This document shows positions 16,500 to 24,967 of a DNA stretch of 64,000 nucleotides, piece after piece. Made by a program: the position numbers and the translations under genes. Under the pieces are notes generated by a model. It saw nothing but the letters and a program-made list of their open reading frames with translations, was not told the DNA's origin and did no database searches. This stretch comes from Streptomyces sp. NRRL F-525 (GTDB taxonomy: Bacteria > Actinomycetota > Actinomycetes > Streptomycetales > Streptomycetaceae), in NCBI RefSeq assembly GCF_000716605.1, contig NZ_JNXE01000020.1:104536-168535 (forward strand), written 5' to 3'. Numbering within the stretch: position 1 is the stretch's first letter; each line of letters starts with the position of its first letter.

Positions 16500-17495
16500 T
16501 CACGCCTTCGGTGCCCCGGTGCTCGCGCGGATCACCAGCTCGGGGTCGAAGAGGAGCTCGCCGACGGGGACGTCACGGTTGCCGACCAGGGCGAGGACGC
16601 TGCGGCCCGCCTCCGAGGCCAGCCGGTCGGCGGGCTGACGGACCGTGGTGAGCGGCGGATCGACGAAGTCCATGATCATGGAGCCGTCGTAGCCGACCAC
16701 CGAGACATCACCCGGCACGTCGTACCCCTGTCGGCGGGCGCCGCGGATCGCGCCCAGCGCCATGTAGTCGCTGGCCGCGACGATCGCCGTGGCACCGCGC
16801 CCGAGGAGCGAGATCGCGGCGGACTGGCCGCCCTCGACGGTGTACGACTGCCGGACCACCCACTGCTCCGCGTCCTCGACCCCGCGCCTGGTGAGCGAGG
16901 CGACGAAGCCGCTGACCCGGCGGTCGGCGGGGCGGTTGCCGAGCGGGCCCGACGCCATGCCGATACGGCGGTGACCGAGCCGGTGCAGATGGTCGACGGC
17001 GAGTTCGGCGGCGAGCAGATCGTCCGTGGAGAACACCGGCGCCTCGCTCACTCCCTCGAACCGGCCGTTGATCCCGACGAACGGGATCCTGCGGGACCGC
17101 AGCAGTTCGTACGCCGAAGGGTCCGCGCCCTCAAGGGTGTTGCTGGCCGAGAGGAACACGACGGCGGCGACGCCCCGGTCGGCGAGCGAGGTCACGAAGT
17201 CCAACTCCTGTACCCCGCCCGGGAAGCACGGGCACAGCACCGTCTTCAGGCCGTGCGGGGCGAGGACGGACTCGATGCGCTCGGCGACATCGGCGAAGAA
17301 CGGGTTGGAGACCAACTCGGTGACCACCGCGACGAGTTGGCCCCGCGTCTGGCGCTCGTACCCCAGGTCGGCCATCGCCTGCTCGACCGCCTCGCGGGTC
17401 TTGCGGGACACGCCCTGACGGCGGTTGATGACCCGGCTGACCGTGGCCTCGCTCACCCGCGCCCGGTCCGCGACCTCGGTGATACCGACCTTCAT
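16500..17495 (-). CDS. LacI-family transcriptional regulator
   Basis: A 331-residue LacI repressor: N-terminal helix-turn-helix with hinge (GITEVADRARVSEATVSRVIN at residues 4-24) and a periplasmic-binding-like effector domain ending in a D-x-x-L-x-T-V-R-Q-P-type segment (DPPLTTVRQPADRLASEA). The ATG at 17495 is preceded by GGAGGGAAG. It sits between a GH110-type galactosidase on the same strand and a divergent secreted helical-barrel protein, so it likely controls both in response to a galactose-containing sugar. The open frame extends upstream of this start but without helix-turn-helix similarity. Confidence 0.93.
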   Translation of the reverse strand: MKVGITEVADRARVSEATVSRVINRRQGVSRKTREAVEQAMADLGYERQTRGQLVAVVTELVSNPFFADVAERIESVLAPHGLKTVLCPCFPGGVQELDFVTSLADRGVAAVVFLSASNTLEGADPSAYELLRSRRIPFVGINGRFEGVSEAPVFSTDDLLAAELAVDHLHRLGHRRIGMASGPLGNRPADRRVSGFVASLTRRGVEDAEQWVVRQSYTVEGGQSAAISLLGRGATAIVAASDYMALGAIRGARRQGYDVPGDVSVVGYDGSMIMDFVDPPLTTVRQPADRLASEAGRSVLALVGNRDVPVGELLFDPELVIRASTGAPKA

Positions 17496-17525
17496 CCGCT
17501 TCCCTCCACCCCGACTTGCAACAGT

Positions 17526-17542
17526 TGAACGAAAACTTTCAG
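17526..17542. promoter_or_regulatory. candidate LacI operator
   Basis: An imperfect inverted repeat centred on GAAAACTTTC (17531-17540), flanked by TGAAC and AGT, in an AT-rich patch between lacI and the divergent secreted protein gene. LacI regulators of Streptomyces glycosidases often use GAAAnnTTTC-like palindromes. Inferred from position and symmetry. Confidence 0.35.
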
Positions 17543-17686
17543 TCCAGCCTCCCAAGCAACATAGCAGTGGAACTGCATGTCTTCCATGTTTCTTGCGCAT
17601 GACCATTGAATCGCCACTTCGGCCCCTGCTAGCTTTCCGGCCACCACGCGGCCCCATCCCGCAGTGACCGAAGACCGGGAGACCCG

Positions 17687-19645
17687 ATGAAGCCCTCAAG
17701 GCTCATGCTGCTCACCGCTGTTGCCCTGCTCGCCCCGATGGCTCCCGCTCTGTCGGCCACCGCGTCCGCCGCACCCCGCCCCCAACTCACCATCCCCGAC
17801 CCCGGGTTCGAGAACGGCGGCACGGGCTGGACCTTCACCTCGGGCGCCGGTGTCGGCACCGGCAACAGGCACGGCGGCGAACGCTTCCTCTACCTCGACG
17901 GCGGAGCCGGCAAGAGCGCCCAGCTGACCATCGTCGCGCCCAGGAACGGGAGTTACGACTTCTCCGCGTGGATCGGCAGCGCCGGCACCGGCGGCACGTA
18001 CACGATCCGGCGCAACGGCGAGACCGTAGAGACGATCACCCTGCCGCAGCACCCCGGGTACGCCCGCTACACCATCAGCGACGTCGCCCTGAGGACCGGC
18101 GACCGGCTCCAGATCGAATTCGGCTCCGGCAGCTCCTGGGTCAACGCCGACGACCTGATGATCTCGCCCGCCGCGCCCGCCGACCCGAAGGTCACCTCGT
18201 CCGACCCCGAGGTCGTCGCGATGTTCGACTGGGCCCAGAAGAAGGCCAACAGCTGGGTCCAACTCCCGGGCACCGTGGGCCCGATCAATGTCGACGAGTA
18301 CCAGACCGGCGGCACCGGCACCGCGACGTACGAGCCCACCTACTGGGCCGGATACGCCAACCGCAGCGCCTACTACTCCCGCGACATGACCCACCAGCTC
18401 GCGGGCGCCCACCTCATCGGTCTCGACGCCGAGAACGAGACGATGCTCCGCTCCTACGCGGCGTCGGCCACCGCCGAGCACAAGTACTTCCCGGTGTGGT
18501 CCCTCAACTTCGACGCGAAGACCTATCTGAGCATCGACTACAAGAGCCCGGACAACTTCGTCCGCGAGGTGCCGGCCACCTTCGAACTCGTCGAGAAGGC
18601 CGCCCAGGCCTACCTCTGGACCGGTGACCGCAGATACGTCGACGACCCGGTGCTGTGGGACTTCTACCGGCACGCCACCGAGCAGTTCATCGACCTGCAC
18701 AACTCGGCCAAGGACAACGGCAAGGTGAAGGTCGCCGAGGGCACGGGCCAGGGCATCTTCCAGGGCGCCGCCAGCTACAACGAACAGGACGGCGACGGTC
18801 TCGCCGAGGCCGGGGACGGCATCGCCTCCGAGTACCAGGCGTACCTGGCGATGGCCGTCCTCGCCCGCGGCAAGGGCGACACCGCGCTGGCCAGGACCTA
18901 CGACAAGCGGGCCGCCGACCTGAAGACGTACTTCAACGACGACTGGAGCGGTACCGGCAGCGGCGCCGACATGGTCCGCGCGTACACCACCTCCGGCACC
19001 CCGGTCACCGGCTGGGGCAAGGAGAACAGCGTCTTCATGCCGATGAAGCAGATCATCGACCCCGGCCCGCGCAACGACGCCTACCTCGACTACATCCAGG
19101 CGCAGGAGCTGGGCCCGGACGGCTCGCCCAACATCGAGTCGACCACCTACCTCCCCGACATGTTCTTCAAGAACAACCGCCCCGACACCGCCTGGCAGTG
19201 GATGAAGAAGATCTACGGCGAGCGCGAGACCCAGCACGTCAACTCCAGCCAGGGCCCGAACGGCGACTACCCGGAGGTGTCGTTCACCCTGGTCAGCCAG
19301 ACCGTCCAGGGGTTGATGGGCATCACACCGGACGCCCCGAACCACAAGGTGACCACCCAGTCCCAACTGCCGACCGGCATGAAGTGGCTCCAGGCGGCCG
19401 ACGTCCCCATCGGCACCGGCACGGTCACCGTCCGCCACGACGGTGCGACCAAGACCACCCTGACGAACAACTCCCGCAAGGGCTCCTACAGTTGGGAGGC
19501 CCGCTTCCCCGGCGTCCACAAGAACATCAAGGTCAACGGCGTCCCGCAGCACGTCCGAACCAAGGTGGTCAACGGCGTGACCTACACGTACGCGACGCCG
19601 ACGGTGCGGGCGGGGGCGACGGCGGTGGTACAGGTGACCGGCTGA
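17687..19645 (+). CDS. secreted six-hairpin (alpha/alpha-barrel) glycosidase-like protein
   Basis: A 652-residue secreted protein. The signal peptide covers approximately residues 1-29 (LMLLTAVALLAPMAPALSATASAA). A jelly-roll carbohydrate-binding-like module follows at about residues 35-165 (IPDPGFENGGTGWTF ... WVNADDLMI), then a long helical region with the look of a six-hairpin glycosidase (GYANRSAYYSRDMTHQLAGAHL, then ASEYQAYLAMAVLARGKGD and GWGKENSVFMPMKQ) and a beta-rich C-terminus. Acidic candidates lie in AEAGDGIASEY and SYNEQDGDG, but the catalytic pair and GH family cannot be assigned. GGGAG precedes the ATG. It is divergent from lacI and probably works on the same substrate as the GH110-type enzyme. 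Confidence 0.75.
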   Translation: MKPSRLMLLTAVALLAPMAPALSATASAAPRPQLTIPDPGFENGGTGWTFTSGAGVGTGNRHGGERFLYLDGGAGKSAQLTIVAPRNGSYDFSAWIGSAGTGGTYTIRRNGETVETITLPQHPGYARYTISDVALRTGDRLQIEFGSGSSWVNADDLMISPAAPADPKVTSSDPEVVAMFDWAQKKANSWVQLPGTVGPINVDEYQTGGTGTATYEPTYWAGYANRSAYYSRDMTHQLAGAHLIGLDAENETMLRSYAASATAEHKYFPVWSLNFDAKTYLSIDYKSPDNFVREVPATFELVEKAAQAYLWTGDRRYVDDPVLWDFYRHATEQFIDLHNSAKDNGKVKVAEGTGQGIFQGAASYNEQDGDGLAEAGDGIASEYQAYLAMAVLARGKGDTALARTYDKRAADLKTYFNDDWSGTGSGADMVRAYTTSGTPVTGWGKENSVFMPMKQIIDPGPRNDAYLDYIQAQELGPDGSPNIESTTYLPDMFFKNNRPDTAWQWMKKIYGERETQHVNSSQGPNGDYPEVSFTLVSQTVQGLMGITPDAPNHKVTTQSQLPTGMKWLQAADVPIGTGTVTVRHDGATKTTLTNNSRKGSYSWEARFPGVHKNIKVNGVPQHVRTKVVNGVTYTYATPTVRAGATAVVQVTG

Positions 19646-19654
19646 CGCGCGGGC

Positions 19655-21634
19655 TCACCGAGGGAGTCGTAGCGCCGCGGCGAGGTCGTCGAGGTGGCGC
19701 GCGACCGGCCCCAGGGTGAGCAGACCGCTGCCCGCCCCGGCCAACTCGGCTGCGGCGGGCGTCAGTTCGGCGTGAGCGCGCTCCATCGTCTCCCGGTCGT
19801 CGACGGCGATTGCCGCGCGGGCGGCCAGGCACCACAGGGCTTCGAAGAGGAGGTCGCGGGGCGGTTCCGGAAGCGAACTCAGCGCCGTCCGGGCGTCGTT
19901 GGGGCGATCGCGGGCCAGCAGCACCAACGGGCGGGCCCAGGGTTCGTACGGTCCCCAGTCGATGTGCCCGTCGGTCTGGGCGGGCTGGCCGTTCCGCAGG
20001 CGCAGGCACAACAGGGCCAGGGGTAGCAGCCCGTGTTCCAGGCCGGGCATACCGGCTCCGTCCAGTCGAAGTGCCGCGTCCTGGTAGGCCGTTGCCACTT
20101 CGGCGGGATGTGGATCGCCGCTCGCGGCGAGTCGTAGGGCCCGGTACCACTGGGTGAACACACCGACCAGCGGCAGTTCATGACGGTCGGCCAGCTGTTC
20201 TGCGGCTGCCGCGTGGCCGTCGGCTCCGGTGAAGTCCGCGAGGGCGCTGCGGGACTGGAGCCGGATGAGATGCCCGAGCACTTCGTACGTGACCATGCCG
20301 TGCCGGGCGGACAGGGCGACCAACTCGGCGCCGATCGCGTCCCGTTGGGGTGCCAGGCCCGCGCGGTGGAAGGTCTGCATGAAGGTGCCGTTGAGGGCGA
20401 AGGCGAGCAGCGCGGGGTCGTTCAACCGGCGTGCGATGTCCTCGGCTTGGCGGGCGGCCTGCGGTCCGCGAGCGGAGCGGGTGCCGCGCGACTCCAGCGC
20501 GATGGTGGCCAACAGGCGGGCCCGCGCGGCGAGATGGGCGTCCGGTGGGAGCGCGGCCAGGGTGCGCTCGGCGGCGGCCACCGTGTCCGCCGCCTGCTGT
20601 GGGTCGTCGACGCGGGTCCAGATCGCGGGGACGTCGTAGGCGCCGATCACGCGGGCGGTGAGTTCCGGGTCGCCCAGTTCCTGCGCCGCCGTGATCGCCG
20701 CGAGGCGGTGCCGACGGGCAGCTTCCAGGCCGCCGCCTCCGGTCACCGCGAGGTTGCGGAGGAGGCCCACGGTCGATTCCAGGCGGGCACGGGCGCCGGA
20801 CGCCACGGTCCGGTCGTAGGCGGCGGCTGCCTGTGCCCAGACCTGTTCCGCCGGATCACCGGGACCGGGGTCCAGGTGCGGGGCCTGGTCCAGGATGTCC
20901 GCCTCCAGGCGGCGCAGGGCCGGGCCCGGGTCCGTGCCGAGTTGTTCCGCGAGGAGGGTGCGGGCCCGGCGCAGTACCGCGAGGGCGTCGCCCTGGCGGC
21001 CGGTGCGGTAGAGGGCCAGGGTCAGGAGGCGCCAGGCGTCCTCGCGCCAGGGGTGTTCGGCGACGTGGGCGTCCAGGTCGGGGACCGCCTCGGCGGCCTG
21101 GCCCAGGGCGAGTTGGGCCTCGGCCCGGCGTTCGACGGCGTGCAGGCGGAGCTCCGTGAGGCGGGAGCGTTCCGCGCGGGCCCAGGGCTCGTCGGTGAAG
21201 TCGGCGTAGGCCGGGCCCCGCCACCAACTCAGCGCCTCCTGAAGGTGGTTGAGCGCGCGCGGGGGCGGCAGGGTCGCGGCTGCGGTCACCGCGCGCTCGA
21301 AGCGCCAGGCGTCCACGGTCTCCGGCTCGGCGCGCAGCGCGTACCCCGGGCCCTCGGTGACCAGCAGCCGGGCCGGAGTCCGCGGCGGGCGTTCCGGTTC
21401 CAGGGCCCGGCGCAGCGCGGCCACGAAGGTGCGCACCGCGCCCGTCGCGTCGGCGGGAGGCTCGTCCTGGCCTGCCCACAGGTCCTCGACCAGGCGCCCG
21501 ACCGGTACGACCCGGCGCCGGGCGACGAGCAGTCGGGCCAGTACCGCCCGGTGCCGCGGACCCTTCAGGGCGATCGCGTCCCCGGCAGCGTCCCAGGCCG
21601 CGACCGGCCCCAGCACCCCGAACGCGACCTCCAT
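19655..21634 (-). CDS. SARP/BTAD-type transcriptional activator with TPR region
   Basis: A 659-residue AfsR/DnrI-type regulator. An OmpR-like winged helix (about residues 1-95: FGVLGPVAAWDAAGDAIAL, then LKGPRHRAVLARLLV) is followed by the bacterial transcriptional activation domain at 100-245 (VDAWRFERAV ... LTLALYRTGRQGDALAVLRRAR). The remaining 400 residues form TPR-like helices. There is no P-loop ATPase domain, unlike AfsR. The ATG at 21634 begins the usual MEVAFGVLGP N-terminus; an in-frame ATG lies at 21658. It is divergent from the dehalogenase-like hydrolase over a 114-bp gap, which makes that gene the likely target. Confidence 0.88.
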   Translation of the reverse strand: MEVAFGVLGPVAAWDAAGDAIALKGPRHRAVLARLLVARRRVVPVGRLVEDLWAGQDEPPADATGAVRTFVAALRRALEPERPPRTPARLLVTEGPGYALRAEPETVDAWRFERAVTAAATLPPPRALNHLQEALSWWRGPAYADFTDEPWARAERSRLTELRLHAVERRAEAQLALGQAAEAVPDLDAHVAEHPWREDAWRLLTLALYRTGRQGDALAVLRRARTLLAEQLGTDPGPALRRLEADILDQAPHLDPGPGDPAEQVWAQAAAAYDRTVASGARARLESTVGLLRNLAVTGGGGLEAARRHRLAAITAAQELGDPELTARVIGAYDVPAIWTRVDDPQQAADTVAAAERTLAALPPDAHLAARARLLATIALESRGTRSARGPQAARQAEDIARRLNDPALLAFALNGTFMQTFHRAGLAPQRDAIGAELVALSARHGMVTYEVLGHLIRLQSRSALADFTGADGHAAAAEQLADRHELPLVGVFTQWYRALRLAASGDPHPAEVATAYQDAALRLDGAGMPGLEHGLLPLALLCLRLRNGQPAQTDGHIDWGPYEPWARPLVLLARDRPNDARTALSSLPEPPRDLLFEALWCLAARAAIAVDDRETMERAHAELTPAAAELAGAGSGLLTLGPVARHLDDLAAALRLPR

Positions 21635-21748
21635 CGCCGACCACCCTTTCCGGGGCATCGCCCCAGGTCACGGTAGCGCGCTCATTCGTTGCTCATTGGC
21701 TCGCGGCAGGCTCTGGGGCACTGACATCGCTACGAAGGAAGGCACCCC

Positions 21749-22630
21749 GTGCCACCGACCATCCCCGGCTTCACCTACCACCGCGTCCCCGTCGCGGACG
21801 GCGTCACCCTGAACGCCGCCGTCTCCGGCTCGGGCAGCCCGATCGTGCTGCTGCACGGCTTTCCGCAGACCCACCTCATGTGGCGCCATGTCGCCGCCGA
21901 CCTCGCGGCCGACCACACCGTGATCTGCCCCGACCTGCGCGGCTACGGCGCGAGCGACAAGCCCGCCGAGACCGACGGCTCCGGTTACGCCAAGCGCACC
22001 ATGGCCGCGGACGTCGTCGCCCTCGCCCACGCCCTGGGCCACGACCGCTTCGCGCTCGCCGGGCACGACCGCGGCGCCCTGGTCGCCTTCCGTGCCGGGC
22101 TCGACCACCCCGGCACGATCACGCACCTCGCCTGCCTCGACGTACTCCCCACGCTGGACATGTGGGACGTGATGCACGGCGTCACCGCCGCCGTCGGCTT
22201 CCACCTCTACCTGATGGCCCAACCCCCGGGCCTGCCCGAGCAGTTGATCGCCGCCGCGCCCGACGCGTTCTTCGGCCACTTCCTCGACCTCTGGACCAAC
22301 GACCCGTCCGCGATCCCCGCCGACGTCCGCACCGCCTACCTCGACGCCTGCCGCGCCGCGGTCCCCTCGATCGTGGCCGACTACCGCGCCTCCGCAGGCA
22401 TCGACGTCACCCACGACCGGGCCGACCGCGACGCCGGCAACCGGCTGCGGATGCCGGTCGCCGTCCTCCAGCAGGACTGGGGCGCCGCCCTCGGCTTCGA
22501 CGCGTCGGCGCTGTGGAGCGCCTGGGCACCGGACCTCCGGCACGAGACCGTGACCTGCGGCCACTTCATGGCGGAGGAGGACCCGGCCGTCGTGGCGAAG
22601 ACCCTGCGGGAGCTTGTCGCCGTCCGCTGA
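21749..22630 (+). CDS. haloacetate-dehalogenase-like alpha/beta hydrolase
   Basis: A 293-residue alpha/beta hydrolase closest in layout to fluoroacetate dehalogenases and epoxide hydrolases: oxyanion segment LLHGFPQTHLMWR near residue 30, Asp nucleophile in GHDRGA near 106, LDVLPT acid region near 131, and catalytic His in CGHFMAEEDP near 272. In fluoroacetate dehalogenases the halide pocket contains a His-Trp pair. The aligned segment here is FHLYLMAQPPGLPE, keeping the His but replacing the Trp with Leu. A weakened fluoride pocket, and so a different substrate, is possible. The GTG start follows GAAGGAAGG. It is divergent from the SARP regulator. Confidence 0.8.
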   Translation: MPPTIPGFTYHRVPVADGVTLNAAVSGSGSPIVLLHGFPQTHLMWRHVAADLAADHTVICPDLRGYGASDKPAETDGSGYAKRTMAADVVALAHALGHDRFALAGHDRGALVAFRAGLDHPGTITHLACLDVLPTLDMWDVMHGVTAAVGFHLYLMAQPPGLPEQLIAAAPDAFFGHFLDLWTNDPSAIPADVRTAYLDACRAAVPSIVADYRASAGIDVTHDRADRDAGNRLRMPVAVLQQDWGAALGFDASALWSAWAPDLRHETVTCGHFMAEEDPAVVAKTLRELVAVR

Positions 22631-22641
22631 ACCGGTGCGCG

Positions 22642-23457
22642 TCAGGCGGTCCTCGCGGTCACGGTGAAGTCGACGTCCTCGCCGACCGCCGATACCCCGT
22701 TGAAGGCTGCGCTGGCGTGCAGTCGGTTGGCGCCCTCCGGGAGCGCGGTGTCCGGGGTGCACGACCAGGTGCCGTCGATGCGTGCGACACCCGCGCACAC
22801 CTTGCGCTCGGCGGCGTCCAGGACACTCACCCGCGCCCCGGGATAGGAGGTCCCGGCGAGCCGCGCCGCGCCGGACACGAACGTGCCGCCCGCCGGTTCG
22901 GTCAGCGTCGGCACGGGCATGCCGACGGTCACGGTGCAGCTGCCGGACGCGCGACGGGCCCCGCCCGCGTCGGTCAGCACGACGGCGCACCCGGGCAGCC
23001 GCGTCCCCGGCACCGCCCGCGCGTCCACGGCCAGCGCGAACGGATAGCCGCCGTCCTTCCACGAACCAGGCCCCGAGTCACGGACGTAGATGTACGTGCC
23101 GGTCGCGCCGTCGGCGGTCACCGAGCCCTGGAAGCGCGCCGTGTCGGCGAGGGGCGTACCGGTGACCCGGGCCCCGGCGGGCGCGGTCAGCCGCAGCGAG
23201 GACCCGGCCGGCAGGTCGGCACCGTCGTACCCGCTGATCTCCACCAGCCCGGACCGGCCCGGCACGATGGTCACCCCGCCGCCCAGACCCCGTGCGGAGA
23301 ACTCCCCGGAGTCGGTGCGCAGCGGTGCGGCCGTGGCGGTGCCCGTCATCACGAGCGCCGTACCGGCGACGAGCGCGGCGGTCAGGAGGAGCGGTGGCCG
23401 CCGTCGAACGGGCGTCGGCGACGGGGGTTCGTGGGGGAAGGTGCGGCGGTCGGTCAT
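22642..23457 (-). CDS. secreted Ig-like-domain protein of unknown function
   Basis: A 271-residue exported protein. The N-terminus has an Arg-rich segment (RRRPPLLLTAALVAGTALVMTGTATAA) forming a signal peptide cut near residue 50. The middle region (GSSLRLTAPAGARVTGT ... FQGSVTADGATGTYIYVRDS) looks like a beta-sandwich. The C-terminal 85 residues resemble a bacterial Ig-like domain (GTFVSGAARLAGTSYPGARVSVLD ... DGTWSCTPDTALPEG). The ATG at 23457 has GGAG 6 bp upstream. It converges on the hydrolase gene. No enzymatic motif is seen; a surface or adhesive role is only a guess. Confidence 0.75.
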   Translation of the reverse strand: MTDRRTFPHEPPSPTPVRRRPPLLLTAALVAGTALVMTGTATAAPLRTDSGEFSARGLGGGVTIVPGRSGLVEISGYDGADLPAGSSLRLTAPAGARVTGTPLADTARFQGSVTADGATGTYIYVRDSGPGSWKDGGYPFALAVDARAVPGTRLPGCAVVLTDAGGARRASGSCTVTVGMPVPTLTEPAGGTFVSGAARLAGTSYPGARVSVLDAAERKVCAGVARIDGTWSCTPDTALPEGANRLHASAAFNGVSAVGEDVDFTVTARTA

Positions 23458-23635
23458 CGGAAGTCTCCGGGGTCGTCTCGTCCGGGATGCTGGCCGGCTG
23501 CTCCCACCCCACACGCCCGACCGGCCCCGGCGAAAGGCGGGATGGGCGAACGGGTGAACGCCGACGAGGTCACGCACCCCGGTGTACCGGACAGACCGGG
23601 GTGAATCCCGCCACCTCGGCCGGAGTGGAGCGAAC

Positions 23636-24403
23636 ATGCATGCGTACGGCCTTCCGCCCGCCTACGCTCAGGCCGTGCTGCGCATCACCGACGCCCGAAC
23701 CGGCGAGCCCGTCGAAGCCGCCCCCGCCCGCCGTGGCCTGACCAGGGTCGAGGCGCACGCGTCGGGCCTGGACCCCACGTCACTACGAGTGCTCCTCGTG
23801 TCCGACCTCCTCGTGCGCGCCCTGGAACTCGGCGGCACCCCCGTCTGGTCGCTCCTCAGCGGTGAACACGAGCAGGCCGAACTCCGCGCCGCGGCAAGGG
23901 CCTTGGGCATACGGCCCTTCGAGGACGGCGGAGACCTCGGCTCCGGACTCGGCGAGGCCCAGGTCCTCCACGTGGCGGTGGAGGGCGGTGCCGGGGCAAC
24001 CGGGGGAGTCCTGGTGGCCGTAGCCCCCGTCGAATCGCCTACGACCGCCGTGCCCGACCTCTCCGACCCGGGGGCGCTGCGGCTCGCGCTGCTCTCGCAC
24101 GCCCGGGACCTGCCGGTACGGCTCGACACGGATGCGTTGGAGGAGGCGCGGCGGACGCTGGCGCACTGGCGCGGGTCGGTCGCCGACTGGGCGCGGCGGC
24201 CCTCGCGGCCGGTGCCCGACGAGGTGCGTGTGGAGCTGCGTACCGCCTGGGAGGACGACCTCGACGTGCCCGAAGTCCTGGAGGTGTTGCGGCGGGTGGA
24301 GAACTGGCCCGACCTGGCGGACGGCGCCCGCTTCGAGACGTACGCCTACGCGGACCGGCTGCTCGGGCTCGAACTCACCCGTGACATCGGGTCGTTGGCG
24401 TGA
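23636..24403 (+). CDS. cysteinyl-tRNA-synthetase-like protein lacking catalytic motifs
   Basis: A 255-residue protein that follows the shape of a miniaturised cysteinyl-tRNA synthetase: an N-terminal segment LRITDARTGEPVEAAPARRGLTRVEAHASG reminiscent of the CysRS start, VSDLLVRALELGGTPVW, AELRAAARALGIRPFED, and a C-terminal LRTAWEDDLDVPEVLEVLRRVEN helix like the DDLNTP region. The HIGH and KMSKS motifs and the zinc ligands are absent, so it cannot be a working synthetase in the usual way. The ATG has TGGAG 6 bp upstream. The last codons overlap the start of the sixA-like gene (GTGA), so the pair is translationally coupled. The homology is my reading and needs a profile search. Confidence 0.7.
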   Translation: MHAYGLPPAYAQAVLRITDARTGEPVEAAPARRGLTRVEAHASGLDPTSLRVLLVSDLLVRALELGGTPVWSLLSGEHEQAELRAAARALGIRPFEDGGDLGSGLGEAQVLHVAVEGGAGATGGVLVAVAPVESPTTAVPDLSDPGALRLALLSHARDLPVRLDTDALEEARRTLAHWRGSVADWARRPSRPVPDEVRVELRTAWEDDLDVPEVLEVLRRVENWPDLADGARFETYAYADRLLGLELTRDIGSLA

Positions 24404-24942
24404 ACGCCCGCGCCGGGGCCCGCCCGTTGCGTCGCCTCGTCGTGCTGCGGCACGCCAAGTCCGCCTGGCCGGAGGGCGTTCCGGACCATCTGCGTCCCCT
24501 CGCCCCGCGCGGGCGCCGTGACGCCCCGGCCGCCGGGATCGCGCTCGCCGAGACCGACTCCCTGCCGGACCTCGCCCTGTGCTCCACGGCCGTACGGGCG
24601 CGCCAGACCTGGGAGTTGGCGTCCGCCGAGTGGGGAACCCCGCCGCCGGTGCGGTACGAGCCGGGGCTGTACGCGGCCGACGTGCCGGAGCTTCTCGACG
24701 CGGTTCACCAAGTGCCGCCCGAGGTCGAGACGTTGCTGCTGATTGGGCACAACCCCGGTCTGGAGGAACTGGTCCTCGAACTCGCCGGTGACAGTCTCGA
24801 CGACGCGATCGATGAGGTCCGGGTGAAGTTCCCGACCTCGGCGATCGCGGTCCTGGCCTGGCACGGCAGTACTTGGCAGGAACTCGCCCCGGGTACGGCC
24901 CTGTTGACGGGTCTGACCGTGCCGAGGGGCAGGAAGAAGTAG
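24400..24942 (+). CDS. sixA: SixA-type histidine phosphatase
   Basis: A 180-residue histidine phosphatase superfamily protein. The RHG-type motif reads LRHAKSAW near residue 16, with a second conserved Arg in STAVRARQTWE near 67 and the catalytic His in LLIGHNPGLEELV near 115. This is the SixA/phosphohistidine phosphatase layout, not a phosphoglycerate mutase. The GTG start overlaps the stop of the CysRS-like gene by 4 bp. SixA-like enzymes dephosphorylate phosphohistidine proteins or small phosphate esters; the true substrate is unknown. The gene converges on the XRE-MmyB regulator with a 25-bp gap. Confidence 0.88.
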   Translation: MNARAGARPLRRLVVLRHAKSAWPEGVPDHLRPLAPRGRRDAPAAGIALAETDSLPDLALCSTAVRARQTWELASAEWGTPPPVRYEPGLYAADVPELLDAVHQVPPEVETLLLIGHNPGLEELVLELAGDSLDDAIDEVRVKFPTSAIAVLAWHGSTWQELAPGTALLTGLTVPRGRKK

Positions 24943-24967
24943 GGACGCGCCCCGTGCGCGCGTGGTT

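Noticed and set aside
17696..19552. 618-residue minus-strand frame opposite the secreted barrel protein
   Set aside because: Repetitive Val/Asp/Gly composition of a GC-rich antisense frame; no domain seen.
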